Below are positions 42,585-51,261 of a stretch of 64,000 bases of DNA, in pieces; positions within the stretch are counted from its first letter, which is position 1; each line of letters starts with the position of its first letter. Source of the DNA: Opitutaceae bacterium (GTDB lineage Bacteria; Verrucomicrobiota; Verrucomicrobiia; Opitutales; Opitutaceae); the NCBI GenBank assembly GCA_041395105.1, contig JAWLBB010000011.1:51397-115396 (forward strand). Direction: 5' to 3'. The translations under genes were made by a program, and so were the position numbers. The notes under the pieces were generated by a model. The model ran no database searches. It was not told the DNA's origin and saw only the letters and a program-made list of their open reading frames with translations.

Positions 42585-43322
42585 TCAATCATGGGTCCAG
42601 CCGCGGTCAACCGTGATGAACTGACCGGTGATATCCCTGCTTTCAGCTGAAGCGAGAAAGGCAAAAACAGGCTCCACTGATTCCGGCGTCTGCCGCCCCG
42701 GTAGGGCCTGACGTTCGTCAACACGATTGGCCACCGCCGCCTGATCAGGAAAGAGCCGACGCTCCGTTTCCGTCTGCACCGCGCCCAGATGCACTCCGTT
42801 GACCCGTATTCCCAGGGGACCCAGGTCGCGGGCCAGACCGCGGGTCAGACCCACGATCCCTCCCTTGCTCGCGATATAGTGGGCGAGATGGGGCAGACCC
42901 GTTCTGAGCGTGATGCTCCCCACGTTGAGAATAACACCGGATCCCTGCGCCTTCATGATGGGGATGACCGCCTGACAGCACCGCCAGGTTCCGTGAAGAT
43001 TAACCCCCACCACCGACTCCCAATCCTCGGCCGTCATTTCATCCGCCGGCTTCCGCGGATAGATTCCCGCGTTGTTCACCCAGACGTCAATCCGGCCGAA
43101 CCGCTCCATGATGGCCGCAACCGCGGACTCGACCGAGGCCGGCGACGTCACGTCCAGAGCAACCGGAAACGCCGGCTTCACTTTGTCACGGAATGCGGGG
43201 AGGTCGTAAAGCGCCGCCACCACCCGGCCCCCCCGGCGGCCAAAGCCCTGAACGAGACCAAAACCGATACCCTCGGCGGCCCCGGAAATCACACAGACAA
43301 GATCATTGAGTTCCACGCCCAT
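42585..43322 (-). CDS. Short-chain dehydrogenase/reductase
   Basis: 245 residues, the standard SDR length. The nucleotide-binding motif is SGAAEGIGFG, a slight variant of TGxxxGIG. NNAGIYPRKP, catalytic Ser in LNVGSITLRTG, and YIASKGG (catalytic Tyr and Lys) follow. The C-terminal GQFITVDRGWTHD is typical of classical SDRs. Substrate unknown; position at the end of a minus-strand run with mannonate dehydratase and other sugar-related genes suggests a sugar or sugar acid. It lies 85 bases after the methyltransferase gene. Confidence 0.88.
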   Translation of the reverse strand: MGVELNDLVCVISGAAEGIGFGLVQGFGRRGGRVVAALYDLPAFRDKVKPAFPVALDVTSPASVESAVAAIMERFGRIDVWVNNAGIYPRKPADEMTAEDWESVVGVNLHGTWRCCQAVIPIMKAQGSGVILNVGSITLRTGLPHLAHYIASKGGIVGLTRGLARDLGPLGIRVNGVHLGAVQTETERRLFPDQAAVANRVDERQALPGRQTPESVEPVFAFLASAESRDITGQFITVDRGWTHD

Positions 43323-43407
43323 TGGGTTCCTTCAGGTTCATTGGGACCGAAGTGACCCCAGGGGTCAACGCCCGGCCGCCGGCCCCGTGGTGTTCGCCCC
43401 TGCCGGA

Positions 43408-44676
43408 TCAGTGCACCTCGACCCGGACGGATCGGGTCCGATGTCTGTCATCACCGGCAGACTCGAACCAGGCTACCCCTTCGGCCACCAGGTCGACCGT
43501 CAGCATATGAGACCCGGGCGCCAATAGCGGCAGGGTGATGGAAACAGTCTCGACCTCCCCGGGCGCCAGTCTGCGGCCGAGTGGAACTCGGGCGATATCG
43601 CGATGGATCGTGCCGTCCTTCCCCGTGCAGTCATGGACCCCAACGTAGACCTGACCGACCCCGCCTCCGTCCGACCACAGCCAATCCGCATCCCCGATGT
43701 TGGTCACCTTCAGATTCAACACGGTATTTTCACCCGCACCGAGGTCCACACGATCCGGTTCGGTCTCGATCAATCCCGCCAGACCCTCCCTCCGTCGGGA
43801 GTCCAATTCGACCGGTCCTTTCGCCAGGAAGAAGACCGTGCGGCCCTTGAGCGATCGTTTCAGCTCTCTGGCCAGCCGCCACCCGAGCAGAAGGCGACGG
43901 GGCGACCACCACGAGGAATTCACCGCGGTTCGCCAGGATGCAAGGTCCTGCCGGGCCTTGATCACGGTCTCCCACCCGGAGAATTGGAATCCAAGCCGCT
44001 CAGCGACCGGTACGATCGCATCGAGACGGACGTCGTTCTCCAGGACCACGTGATTGGCCATTTCATACTGAGACATCGGACTGCGGGAATGCAGGAATCC
44101 CGGTTCGGCAAATCCCACCACTCCACCGGTCTTCAACACCCGGAAGACTTCCCCGAGCACCTCCTCCCAATTGGGAATGTGATGCAGGGCTTCAAAACAG
44201 ACGATGCGGTCAAAGGTCTCCGCCGGGTGATCGATGTTTCGACCGTCGAAGACTTCATATTCCAGTCTTCGCAGGTCGACGAATGGAAACCTCGCGTTTG
44301 CCCGCCGCCCTATATCCAGAGCTGTTGCCGATGGATCACATGCCGTCACCCGGCAACCCAACTCGTTCAGATAGCGGGACAACCAGCCGGTTCCGGCCCC
44401 CAGGTCCAACACCCGCATGCCCGGACCCAATTGCAGCCCCCTCAAGAGAAACCCCACCTCAAGCAGCAATTCACTGGCATCTTCCGGTGAGGACAGGGGC
44501 TTTCGCTCATGAAATCCGGTGTCGACGATCGATGCAAAATAACGCTCCGCACCTTCACAAATGTCCTCCGCCGTGAAGCGCTCAATGATTTCTCGGGGAT
44601 CAATCACGACTCTATTGCGGGCCTCCACCCCATCGACTGGCCTATCGGTTTCATTCTCATGACAGATTCCGGACAC
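43408..44676 (-). CDS. Class I SAM-dependent methyltransferase fused to an Ig-like beta domain
   Basis: 422 residues. Residues about 60-215 are a methyltransferase domain: motif I VLDLGAGTGWLSRYL, acidic VTACDPSATAL, FDRIVCFEALHHIPNWEEVL and LKTGGVVGFAEPG. Residues about 215-285 are Trp/Arg-rich, ending RSLKGRTVFFLAKGP. The last 120 residues form a beta-sandwich-like domain (LNLKVTNIGDADWLWSDGGG, RLAPGEVETVSITLPLLAPG, HMLTVDLVAEGVAWFESAG) resembling NBR1-type Ig-like modules found attached to polysaccharide-modifying enzymes. Together this suggests methylation of a surface glycan, by inference. It follows the M81-family gene by 48 bases. Confidence 0.8.
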   Translation of the reverse strand: MSGICHENETDRPVDGVEARNRVVIDPREIIERFTAEDICEGAERYFASIVDTGFHERKPLSSPEDASELLLEVGFLLRGLQLGPGMRVLDLGAGTGWLSRYLNELGCRVTACDPSATALDIGRRANARFPFVDLRRLEYEVFDGRNIDHPAETFDRIVCFEALHHIPNWEEVLGEVFRVLKTGGVVGFAEPGFLHSRSPMSQYEMANHVVLENDVRLDAIVPVAERLGFQFSGWETVIKARQDLASWRTAVNSSWWSPRRLLLGWRLARELKRSLKGRTVFFLAKGPVELDSRRREGLAGLIETEPDRVDLGAGENTVLNLKVTNIGDADWLWSDGGGVGQVYVGVHDCTGKDGTIHRDIARVPLGRRLAPGEVETVSITLPLLAPGSHMLTVDLVAEGVAWFESAGDDRHRTRSVRVEVH

Positions 44677-44724
44677 GAGAGAGACACTTGCAGCGGTCCG
44701 GGGTCAACGTCCGTTGCGGCTACC

Positions 44725-46191
44725 TTACTTGAGGAGCCCGATCGGAGCATCCGGCGTCTCCGTCATGGGAAAGACACGCCCGCCCGCCTTGCGATAGGCC
44801 AGTCTTCGGAAATCGAGTGACGTCTGCCCCGGACCGTCAAAGAGCAGGCCACGGTCGGCCGCTGCTCCAAATCCGGCCCGCCAACCCATCGGGCTCTTCG
44901 CCAGGACGACCTGCGCGTTCTCCGGATCAAGATCCACCGCTTCGTAAAACGCCGGATCCGCCCCAAAGGCCGCGTTGGAGCTGATCACAATCCGCAGTTG
45001 ACCCACCCTGAGGACCACGGTCCGCCCCACGCTGAAGGCGCTCCCGGTCAGAACACCACCCCGGGCGCGGTAGGAGACCGCCCCCCGGAAATCGACCGCA
45101 TCCGCAGAGACCGCCACTCCCGGTCGGCCCAGAACGAACGTCGTGTCCCCCGCCTCGGCCCGCCGAACCGCTTCGGGATCGACCACCCAGAGCAGCCCCC
45201 TACCCGGAAGCCGGTCCGCCAGCGGGATCAACCGCCGCACCGCCTCGGAACTGCGTCCGTCCGACCCACCGGTCGTGGCGTCAGCCGTATCAACAAGAAT
45301 CCAGCCAGGGCGCCGCTTCTGGAGCAGTGACGACTCGATCGAGCCCCAGTCTTTCAGACCGGTCACCCAGGATTTCCGCTGAGCATACCAGGCAGACGCC
45401 AAACCCAGGGCTTCAGTCTCAGCCAAGACCGGGTCCGTCCCGGTCACGACCACGCAGGAACCGAGTTCATCGATGTCGAGCCACGGCTGGACAGGAAAGA
45501 GGCTGACGTCCTCAATACCCGGCAGCTCCTCCAACCGCCGGGCCCGCGCCAGCATCCCGGCAAACCGACCCTCACCGTCGTGAGTATCGGTCGGAGGGAT
45601 GAGGGCCGCCATCCGTGCAGCCACCACCTTGCGGTCGTTCCGATGGCGGAGCAGGAGTCGGGCCGCCCGCCTCCCGGTCTCGACGAAATCGGTATGCGGC
45701 ATCGTCCGGTAGGCGGTGATGCCATTGGAATGGCCCATCATCCTTCGCGTGACGTTGGCATGAAGGTCGAGCGACAGGATCAGCGGGCCATCGAAACCCG
45801 CCTCCGCACGGATCATCTCAAGAAGAGCGCCTTCCACGTCGTCCTCACCGATCGCACAGGCCGCTCCGTGCAGGTGCAGGATCAATCCGTCCGCCGGCAA
45901 CCCTCTGCCGATGGCGGCTCGGAACGCCTCGGTAATCGTCAACAGAGCCTCCCGGCTCAGACGCCCGGCCGGCGAACCGCAGACCGCGGCCAGGCAGGGA
46001 GCCGTTGCCCAACCCGCCCTTTCCAGCACCTCCAGGCTGCCGGTCATCTGGGACGGCGCGCCAACCGCCCATTCGCGGATCGCCGATTCTTCCGTCAACC
46101 AGGTTCCTCCCTCCACAAACGATTCCATTCCGGCCTTCTCCGGATTGAAGGTGTTGCTTTCAAAAAGAAACTGGAGGATGACCGCACGCAT
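44725..46191 (-). CDS. M81-family metallohydrolase (MlrC-like)
   Basis: 488 residues, typical length. The N-terminal domain includes QFLFESNTFNP, LHLHGAACAIGEDDVEGALL, LSLDLHANVTRRMM and YRTMPHTDFVETGRRAARLL; the Asp and His in SLDLHAN and His in MPHTD are the family's zinc ligands. The C-terminal domain includes ILVDTADATTGGSDGRSSEA. MlrC of Sphingomonas cleaves linearised microcystin products, but most homologues sit in catabolic clusters with other substrates. Its start overlaps the mannonate dehydratase stop by one base, so the pair is co-translated. A role in degrading an amide or lactam linked to uronic-acid catabolism is possible but unproven. Confidence 0.85.
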   Translation of the reverse strand: MRAVILQFLFESNTFNPEKAGMESFVEGGTWLTEESAIREWAVGAPSQMTGSLEVLERAGWATAPCLAAVCGSPAGRLSREALLTITEAFRAAIGRGLPADGLILHLHGAACAIGEDDVEGALLEMIRAEAGFDGPLILSLDLHANVTRRMMGHSNGITAYRTMPHTDFVETGRRAARLLLRHRNDRKVVAARMAALIPPTDTHDGEGRFAGMLARARRLEELPGIEDVSLFPVQPWLDIDELGSCVVVTGTDPVLAETEALGLASAWYAQRKSWVTGLKDWGSIESSLLQKRRPGWILVDTADATTGGSDGRSSEAVRRLIPLADRLPGRGLLWVVDPEAVRRAEAGDTTFVLGRPGVAVSADAVDFRGAVSYRARGGVLTGSAFSVGRTVVLRVGQLRIVISSNAAFGADPAFYEAVDLDPENAQVVLAKSPMGWRAGFGAAADRGLLFDGPGQTSLDFRRLAYRKAGGRVFPMTETPDAPIGLLK

Positions 46192-47159
46192 CAGGCCCTT
46201 GGGGTCCGGCCAAAGACCGACTCCAGCATCCCCCGCAGATAGCCGATCGCGAAAAGGTTGCCCCTGAGTCCGTATCCATCATTTGGACCCTCCTCGCCGA
46301 CCAACTGCGGCACGTGGTCCGAACGAATCGCGCCGCCGTATCCGATCTCCCGATAGGCTTCGAAAACCTTCCGCATATCCGTGGGACCATTGTCCGGAAA
46401 GGTCTCCCGAAAGTGAAGCAGCACCCCTTCCACATCGCGCAGGTGAACAAAGTGAATACGCGCGCCGAAGTGGTGAACAAGGGCGGTCAGGTTCTCGCCC
46501 AGCTCCGCGAAGCAACCCTGGCAGAAGGTCAGCCCATTGACCGGACTCGGTGCAATCGCGAAAAGCCGGTCAAAGGCCTCGCGGCTGCGCATGATTCGGG
46601 AAAGCCCCCAGATCGGTGAAAGAGGTGGGTCGTCCGGATGCATGGCCAGGTTGACTCCCGCCGATTCGGCCGCCGGCACCACGCGCCGAATGAAATATTC
46701 CAGGTTGTCCCACATCTCTTCATCCGTCGTCTCGCCGAGCCCCGTCCTGAACTCCGGATCGAGACCGGCTGCATCGAAACTGCTGGTCAGGGCACCGCCG
46801 CGCTCCCTCGTCACGGTCGAGGTCCGGACGACCATGGCATCATCGAGGATCTGCGGCATGAAATTGTAGCAAAGCGTCCGGATGCCCAGCCGGCCCATCT
46901 GATCAAGACTGCGCTTGTACTGCTCGATCTGCGCATCCCGTCCGTCCAGACCCAGGACAATACGGTCCATGGGCGGTCCGCCTTCCACCACCGACAACCG
47001 CAGACCGAACCGGGCCGCCCGGTCGCACTCGGCCCGGAGGGACTCGAAGTCCCCCGGCATGCCTGCCATGTCGTAATAGACCCAATCCTCCACTCCGAGC
47101 TGGACCAGGAGCTGGAGGTTTTCGTCGGTCTGGGGCTGAATGACGGCGGACAAACGCAT
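46191..47159 (-). CDS. uxuA: D-mannonate dehydratase
   Basis: 322 residues, somewhat shorter than the 350-390 usual for the family. It dehydrates D-mannonate to 2-keto-3-deoxy-D-gluconate in hexuronate catabolism. The family signature is clear: LAMHPDDPP, VNGLTFCQGCFAE, IHFVHLRDVEG, FRETFPDNGPTDM and GGAIRSDHVPQL. His, Cys, His and Asp in these segments are the expected Mn ligands. The N-terminal DWVYYDMAGMPGD and YNFMP also fit. It is translationally coupled to the downstream M81-family gene and begins 9 bases after the membrane-protein gene. No kdgK, kdgA or uronate isomerase is present nearby. Confidence 0.88.
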   Translation of the reverse strand: MRLSAVIQPQTDENLQLLVQLGVEDWVYYDMAGMPGDFESLRAECDRAARFGLRLSVVEGGPPMDRIVLGLDGRDAQIEQYKRSLDQMGRLGIRTLCYNFMPQILDDAMVVRTSTVTRERGGALTSSFDAAGLDPEFRTGLGETTDEEMWDNLEYFIRRVVPAAESAGVNLAMHPDDPPLSPIWGLSRIMRSREAFDRLFAIAPSPVNGLTFCQGCFAELGENLTALVHHFGARIHFVHLRDVEGVLLHFRETFPDNGPTDMRKVFEAYREIGYGGAIRSDHVPQLVGEEGPNDGYGLRGNLFAIGYLRGMLESVFGRTPRA

Positions 47160-47168
47160 CTTCGACCG

Positions 47169-47999
47169 TTATTGCGGCAAAGGTTCGGCCGGGCCTCGGT
47201 CCGGCGGCAGCCCCGCTTCGCCCAGCACCCGTCGCTGAATTCCCGATACACCCTGGTGGATCATGACGATTTCGACTGGTCGGCCGGACAGCTCTTCATT
47301 CAGCCGCTCCTGCGACCTCTGCAATCGGGACAGGATTCCCAAATCCGACCAGGAGGACAGCGGAACCGGAACCTCCAGCAAGAAGGCTTCGTTCTCGATC
47401 CGCAGACCGGCGACATCCGGTCGGTCTGCAGCAAAAACCCCCTCTTCCGTCAAAACGCGACCGACGGTCTCCGTGACATCGGCCGGGATGTCCCCGGCAG
47501 GGAAAACCAAATCCCCGCTTTCTCCAACCTCGACCGGCTCGCCTTCGAAATCGAAGGGCGGCGTCATCGGCACCAGAGCCGTCATGGCCAGCAGGACAAC
47601 CGCCACCGGGAGCGCCGCAACCAGACTGATGCCAACGCCCCTCCAGAGGGAATGGCGAAGACCGCCCCGGGCAAAATGTGCGGCCAGCGCCCTGCCCTGA
47701 AGGCGATCGGCCAGCATCCAGATCAACCCCGTATAGATCAGCGGAACCGTCACTCCCGGCACCTGCTCAACCCAGGATGGCGGCAATCCGACCATCAGGC
47801 CGACAAGGGCAAGGGTTGCGACGCCCCCCTGGATGAGGGCGTTGCGTGCCGCCCGGGGCTCATTCAACCTTCGGTAATTGACCGAAACCAGCCAGCCGGC
47901 GGCCAGCGGACCACCCAGAAAGGAGGCCAGAGCAATGGTCGGCACCGAATAGAGCGGCACCTCGGGGGACGGCAGTGACTCGACTTCCTTGGTTTCCAT
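47169..47999 (-). CDS. Four-helix membrane protein of unknown function
   Basis: 276 residues. Four hydrophobic segments (VPTIALASFLGGPLAAGWLV, ALIQGGVATLALVGLMVGLP, VTVPLIYTGLIWMLAD, GISLVAALPVAVVLLAMTAL) occupy the first 155 residues. A soluble domain of about 120 residues follows (VGRVLTEEGVFAADRPDVAG, RLQRSQERLNEELSGRP). No family recognised and no catalytic motif. It precedes mannonate dehydratase by 9 bases on the same strand, so it may head that transcript. The divergent ArfB-like gene and a perfect inverted repeat lie upstream. Confidence 0.7.
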   Translation of the reverse strand: METKEVESLPSPEVPLYSVPTIALASFLGGPLAAGWLVSVNYRRLNEPRAARNALIQGGVATLALVGLMVGLPPSWVEQVPGVTVPLIYTGLIWMLADRLQGRALAAHFARGGLRHSLWRGVGISLVAALPVAVVLLAMTALVPMTPPFDFEGEPVEVGESGDLVFPAGDIPADVTETVGRVLTEEGVFAADRPDVAGLRIENEAFLLEVPVPLSSWSDLGILSRLQRSQERLNEELSGRPVEIVMIHQGVSGIQRRVLGEAGLPPDRGPAEPLPQ

Positions 48000-48123
48000 T
48001 ACAGAAAGACCACCCTAAAGGGGATTGGGGAAGACCGGCCAGCCCGAATACCGGCAGGACCCCGCCCGTCGCCGGCCTCCCTGGGGTGGGTTCCACCTTC
48101 CTGCCGGGAAGCTCGAACCGCCC

Positions 48124-48148
48124 GTTTGTAACATAATACGTTACAAAC
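48124..48148. promoter_or_regulatory. Perfect 9-bp inverted repeat, candidate operator
   Basis: GTTTGTAAC (48124-48132) and GTTACAAAC (48140-48148) flank the AT-rich spacer ATAATAC. It lies between two divergent genes, 125 bases upstream of the membrane gene and 88 bases upstream of the ArfB-like gene. The spacer could double as a -10 element. This form is typical of TetR- or GntR-type operators; no cognate regulator is encoded next to it. Confidence 0.55.
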
Positions 48149-48235
48149 AGGTCAGGGCCAAGATGCTCCGAAACAGGCCGCTCTTGGGGGGGTTGACCCC
48201 GGCCGGTTCTTCCACTTGGTTGCCCTTCCGTTCCG

Positions 48236-48598
48236 ATGAAACCGATCACCCGACTGAACAGCGATGAGCTTGAGGAGATTTTCTCCCGCGCTTCGGGTCC
48301 CGGTGGACAGAATGTCAACAAGGTATCGACCCGGGTCAGTCTCCGGCATGTCCCGACGGGAGTCACCGTCCATGTCCAGGAGGCCCGGACCCAGGCCGGC
48401 AACCGCCGGATCGCCCGGGAACGCCTTCTGGAATCACTGATCGAAAGACAGCGGGCGGAAGCCGCCGAGAAGAAGGCGATCCGGGAGAAGAAGCGGCGCA
48501 GCAATCGACCCAAGCCAGCCAAGGTCAAACGGGTCCAGGTCGAGGGCAAGAGACGGCGATCCGAGACCAAGCGGCTTCGTCATCGCATTGACGACTGA
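48236..48598 (+). CDS. arfB: ArfB/YaeJ-like peptidyl-tRNA hydrolase (RF-1 domain)
   Basis: 120 residues. It contains only the catalytic RF-1 domain with the GGQ motif in RASGPGGQNVNKVSTRVSLR, which hydrolyses peptidyl-tRNA on the ribosome. The C-terminal 50 residues are a Lys/Arg-rich tail (KKAIREKKRRSNRPKPAKVK), which in ArfB inserts into the empty mRNA channel of stalled ribosomes. There is no codon-recognition domain, so it is a rescue factor rather than RF1/RF2. It is slightly shorter than E. coli ArfB (140). It is transcribed alone and is convergent with the alcohol dehydrogenase gene. Confidence 0.92.
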   Translation: MKPITRLNSDELEEIFSRASGPGGQNVNKVSTRVSLRHVPTGVTVHVQEARTQAGNRRIARERLLESLIERQRAEAAEKKAIREKKRRSNRPKPAKVKRVQVEGKRRRSETKRLRHRIDD

Positions 48599-48619
48599 CC
48601 GACCGCGACGCGGCCATGG

Positions 48620-49771
48620 TCAGGCCGACAGTTTGAGAATGGCACCGATCGCGGCCGCGTCGATGTCTTCACGCTCGCCCAGACGCATCCTGTTTTCAGA
48701 GAAACGCGCCACGATGGGCTCGGTCTGCTTGAGATCCACCCCATGGTCGATCAGCCGTGTCGGCACCCCAAGTTTGTGGAAGAATGCCTCCGTCCGGGCA
48801 ATGCCCAACTCGATGACGGCCGCGTCGTTCGACCCCGACAGACCCCATACCCGCTTGGCATATTGCAGGAGCTTGCCTTTCTTCTCCTCCTTCTGGTGCC
48901 GAAGCAACCCCGGCAGGACCACGGCCAGAGTCCGCGCGTGATCGATTCCGAAGAAGGCGGTAAGTTCATGCCCGATCATGTGAGTCGCCCAATCCTGGGC
49001 CACCCCGACACCGATCAATCCATTGAGCGCCTGAGTCGCCGCCCACATGATATTGGCCCGGGTATCGTAGTCCTTTGGATCCTTCAACACCCGCTCCGCC
49101 TGCTCGATCAGGGTCAGGAGAATTCCCTCCGCCTGGCGATCCTGGAGTGGCGTGTCGAGGTCGTAGGTCAGGTACTGCTCGAGCACGTGGACAAAGGCAT
49201 CGACGATTCCGTTGGCCACCTGACGTTCCGGCAGGGACAAGGTTGTCTCCGGGTCAAGAATGGCGAATTTCGGATAGCAGGCCTCGGATCCAAAAGCCAG
49301 TTTCTGCCTGGTTTCCTCGCGGGAAATCACTGCAAAAGTATTCATCTCCGATCCCGTGGCCGGCAAGGTGAGGACGGCACCGAGAGCAACCGCTTCCGCC
49401 ACGGGTATCCGCTTTTCCAGGATATCCCAAGCTTCGCCCTCGAAGCGCGCGGCGGCGGCGATGAACTTGACGCCGTCAAGAACGGAACCGCCCCCGACCG
49501 CGAGAATGAAATCGATCTTCTTTGAGCGGACGACCTTAACGGCCCGCATCAGGGTCTCATACTGAGGATTGGCCTCAACCCCGCCGAACTCCACCACGGA
49601 GCGCCCGTCGAGGGCTTTCATGACCTGGTCGTAGACTCCGTTCTGCTTGATCGATCCTCCGCCATAGACGACGAGAACCTTTGCATTGGGCTCCAGAAGA
49701 TCCGCCAACTTCGCAATGGTGCCCCGGCCGAACTCTATCCGAACCGGATTGTAATAGGAAAAATTGTTCAT
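48620..49771 (-). CDS. yqhD: Iron-containing alcohol dehydrogenase, YqhD type
   Basis: 383 residues, close to E. coli YqhD (387) and similar along its whole length (MNNFSYYNPVRIEFGRGTIA, LAVGGGSVLDGVKFIAAAA, LTLPATGSEMN, RANIMWAATQALNGLIGVGV). It should be an NADPH-dependent aldehyde reductase with broad range. Metal ligands are the Asp and His in NGIVDAFVHVLEQY and the two His in THMIGHELTAFFGIDHARTL. The GGGS motif binds the nucleotide. In E. coli it detoxifies short aldehydes during lipid peroxidation; the same role is plausible here. It lies 60 bases after the epimerase gene and could share its transcript. Confidence 0.93.
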   Translation of the reverse strand: MNNFSYYNPVRIEFGRGTIAKLADLLEPNAKVLVVYGGGSIKQNGVYDQVMKALDGRSVVEFGGVEANPQYETLMRAVKVVRSKKIDFILAVGGGSVLDGVKFIAAAARFEGEAWDILEKRIPVAEAVALGAVLTLPATGSEMNTFAVISREETRQKLAFGSEACYPKFAILDPETTLSLPERQVANGIVDAFVHVLEQYLTYDLDTPLQDRQAEGILLTLIEQAERVLKDPKDYDTRANIMWAATQALNGLIGVGVAQDWATHMIGHELTAFFGIDHARTLAVVLPGLLRHQKEEKKGKLLQYAKRVWGLSGSNDAAVIELGIARTEAFFHKLGVPTRLIDHGVDLKQTEPIVARFSENRMRLGEREDIDAAAIGAILKLSA

Positions 49772-49831
49772 GGAGCCGACTATACCCGATGTCGGGCCGA
49801 GGTAAAGCGTTCGACAGAGAACGGAGATGGC

Positions 49832-51058
49832 TCACGGCGATCCGGGGATCGCGGAAACGAGAGGACCCAGCCGGTCGATGATCTCCATGTCCGCCCGCCC
49901 ATTGTGATAGGGGCAGATCCAGAGATTGATCTTGTCCGTCGGGATGGCTCCGCCCTCGGGCGCAATCGACCGGAACCATCCGCCGTTTTCATGGTCGACG
50001 AGTTCTTTCTCGATAAAGTCCCAGACCCTCCCGGCCGCGGCGAGAAACCGGCCGCCTCCGCATACCTGCCAGGCATTGAGGAATCCCACAACCGCTTCCG
50101 CCTGGGGCCACCAATCCCTGGTCCGGTCCGTCGGGCCGTTCGGCTCGCCCGCATAAAGGATGCTGCCATCATCGCCGACCCCGTCGGCCAGGGTGGCCTC
50201 GGCAATCTGAACGGCGGCGTGCCGCGCTCTTGCGATCTGCGCCCGGTCCCCCAGCAACTCGGCCGCCTGGAGGATCAGCCACGCAGCCTCGATGTCATGT
50301 CCGTAGGAGATTCCGGTCGAAAGAACCTTCCAGTCTTCGTCGAAAAAGAGATTCAGATGCCCGGTCGTCTGATCGAGAACCCGATCCATCATCAGGTCGA
50401 CCAGATCATGCTGGGCCTTGCGCAGACCCTCGTCCGGCCATACCTTCAGAAGGTTCGTGAATGCCTCCATCAGGTGAAGATGGGTGTTCTGAGACTTGGC
50501 TCCGTGACCCACATCCATGACGGCGGCGGAGGTCGAATCCTCCCGCTGCCAGTCCGCCGTGAACAACTCAAAATAGCCGCGATTCACCGTGTCGCGGGCA
50601 TGGGTATCGATCAATCCATAGAGAGTGATGGCCTGTTCGAGAGCCTCGGGATGACTGGTTGCGCGGTGGTACTCGCTCAGGGCGTAGATGCCGAATGCCT
50701 GCCCATAAACATTCCGGGAGTTGTCCAGCGGTCTCCCATCCGCGGTGACGGTCCAGTGGAGACCACCGTTGGCCTCATCCCAGAAGCGATCAAGCAGATC
50801 ACGGTAGGCGCGATCAGCCATTCCCAGATAACCGGCATCCGGCCAGCGTTCATGGGCAGCCGAGTAGGTCCAGAGGATACGGCTGGTCAGAAGGGCCCCT
50901 CGCGGAGCCTCACGATCGACGGTTTCACCCAGCCCCACCCGGCCGAAAAAGCCTCCCAGCTGCTGGTCGGGCGCGGTTCGGGTCCAGTAAGGGAGCAGGT
51001 TCTCCCGCAGGTCGGCTTGAGCACGGGCAACAAGGCGGGCAATCAGATCGGATGACAT
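49832..51058 (-). CDS. AGE-family epimerase, probable cellobiose 2-epimerase or mannose isomerase
   Basis: 408 residues from ATG 51058; the frame is open further but upstream sequence is not protein-like. It is an (alpha/alpha)6-barrel N-acylglucosamine 2-epimerase superfamily member: PYWTRTAPDQQLGGFFGRVG, RILWTYSAAHERWPD, ANGGLHWTVTADGRPLDNSR, VYGQAFGIYALSEYHRAT, AKSQNTHLHLMEAFTNLLKV, SYGHDIEAAWLILQAAELLG and WWPQAEAVVGFLNAWQVCGG. Histidines in THLHLMEA and GHDIEAAW are the catalytic pair. Motif content is closer to cellobiose 2-epimerase (beta-1,4-glucosyl/mannosyl disaccharides) than to GlcNAc 2-epimerase; exact substrate is uncertain. Its upstream region borders tRNA-Pro. Confidence 0.87.
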   Translation of the reverse strand: MSSDLIARLVARAQADLRENLLPYWTRTAPDQQLGGFFGRVGLGETVDREAPRGALLTSRILWTYSAAHERWPDAGYLGMADRAYRDLLDRFWDEANGGLHWTVTADGRPLDNSRNVYGQAFGIYALSEYHRATSHPEALEQAITLYGLIDTHARDTVNRGYFELFTADWQREDSTSAAVMDVGHGAKSQNTHLHLMEAFTNLLKVWPDEGLRKAQHDLVDLMMDRVLDQTTGHLNLFFDEDWKVLSTGISYGHDIEAAWLILQAAELLGDRAQIARARHAAVQIAEATLADGVGDDGSILYAGEPNGPTDRTRDWWPQAEAVVGFLNAWQVCGGGRFLAAAGRVWDFIEKELVDHENGGWFRSIAPEGGAIPTDKINLWICPYHNGRADMEIIDRLGPLVSAIPGSP

Positions 51059-51183
51059 CGAAATGATATCCTCAGACACCGTTCCTCCGCTGGCAAGGAA
51101 GTCCGCCCATCCGGGCAAGACTGTTCCTGTCCTTTTTCCGCTCGACAGCCCGCTCCCCCAACAGAACACTGCGCCTCTGGTCA

Positions 51184-51260
<77 letters not shown>

Positions 51261-51261
51261 A

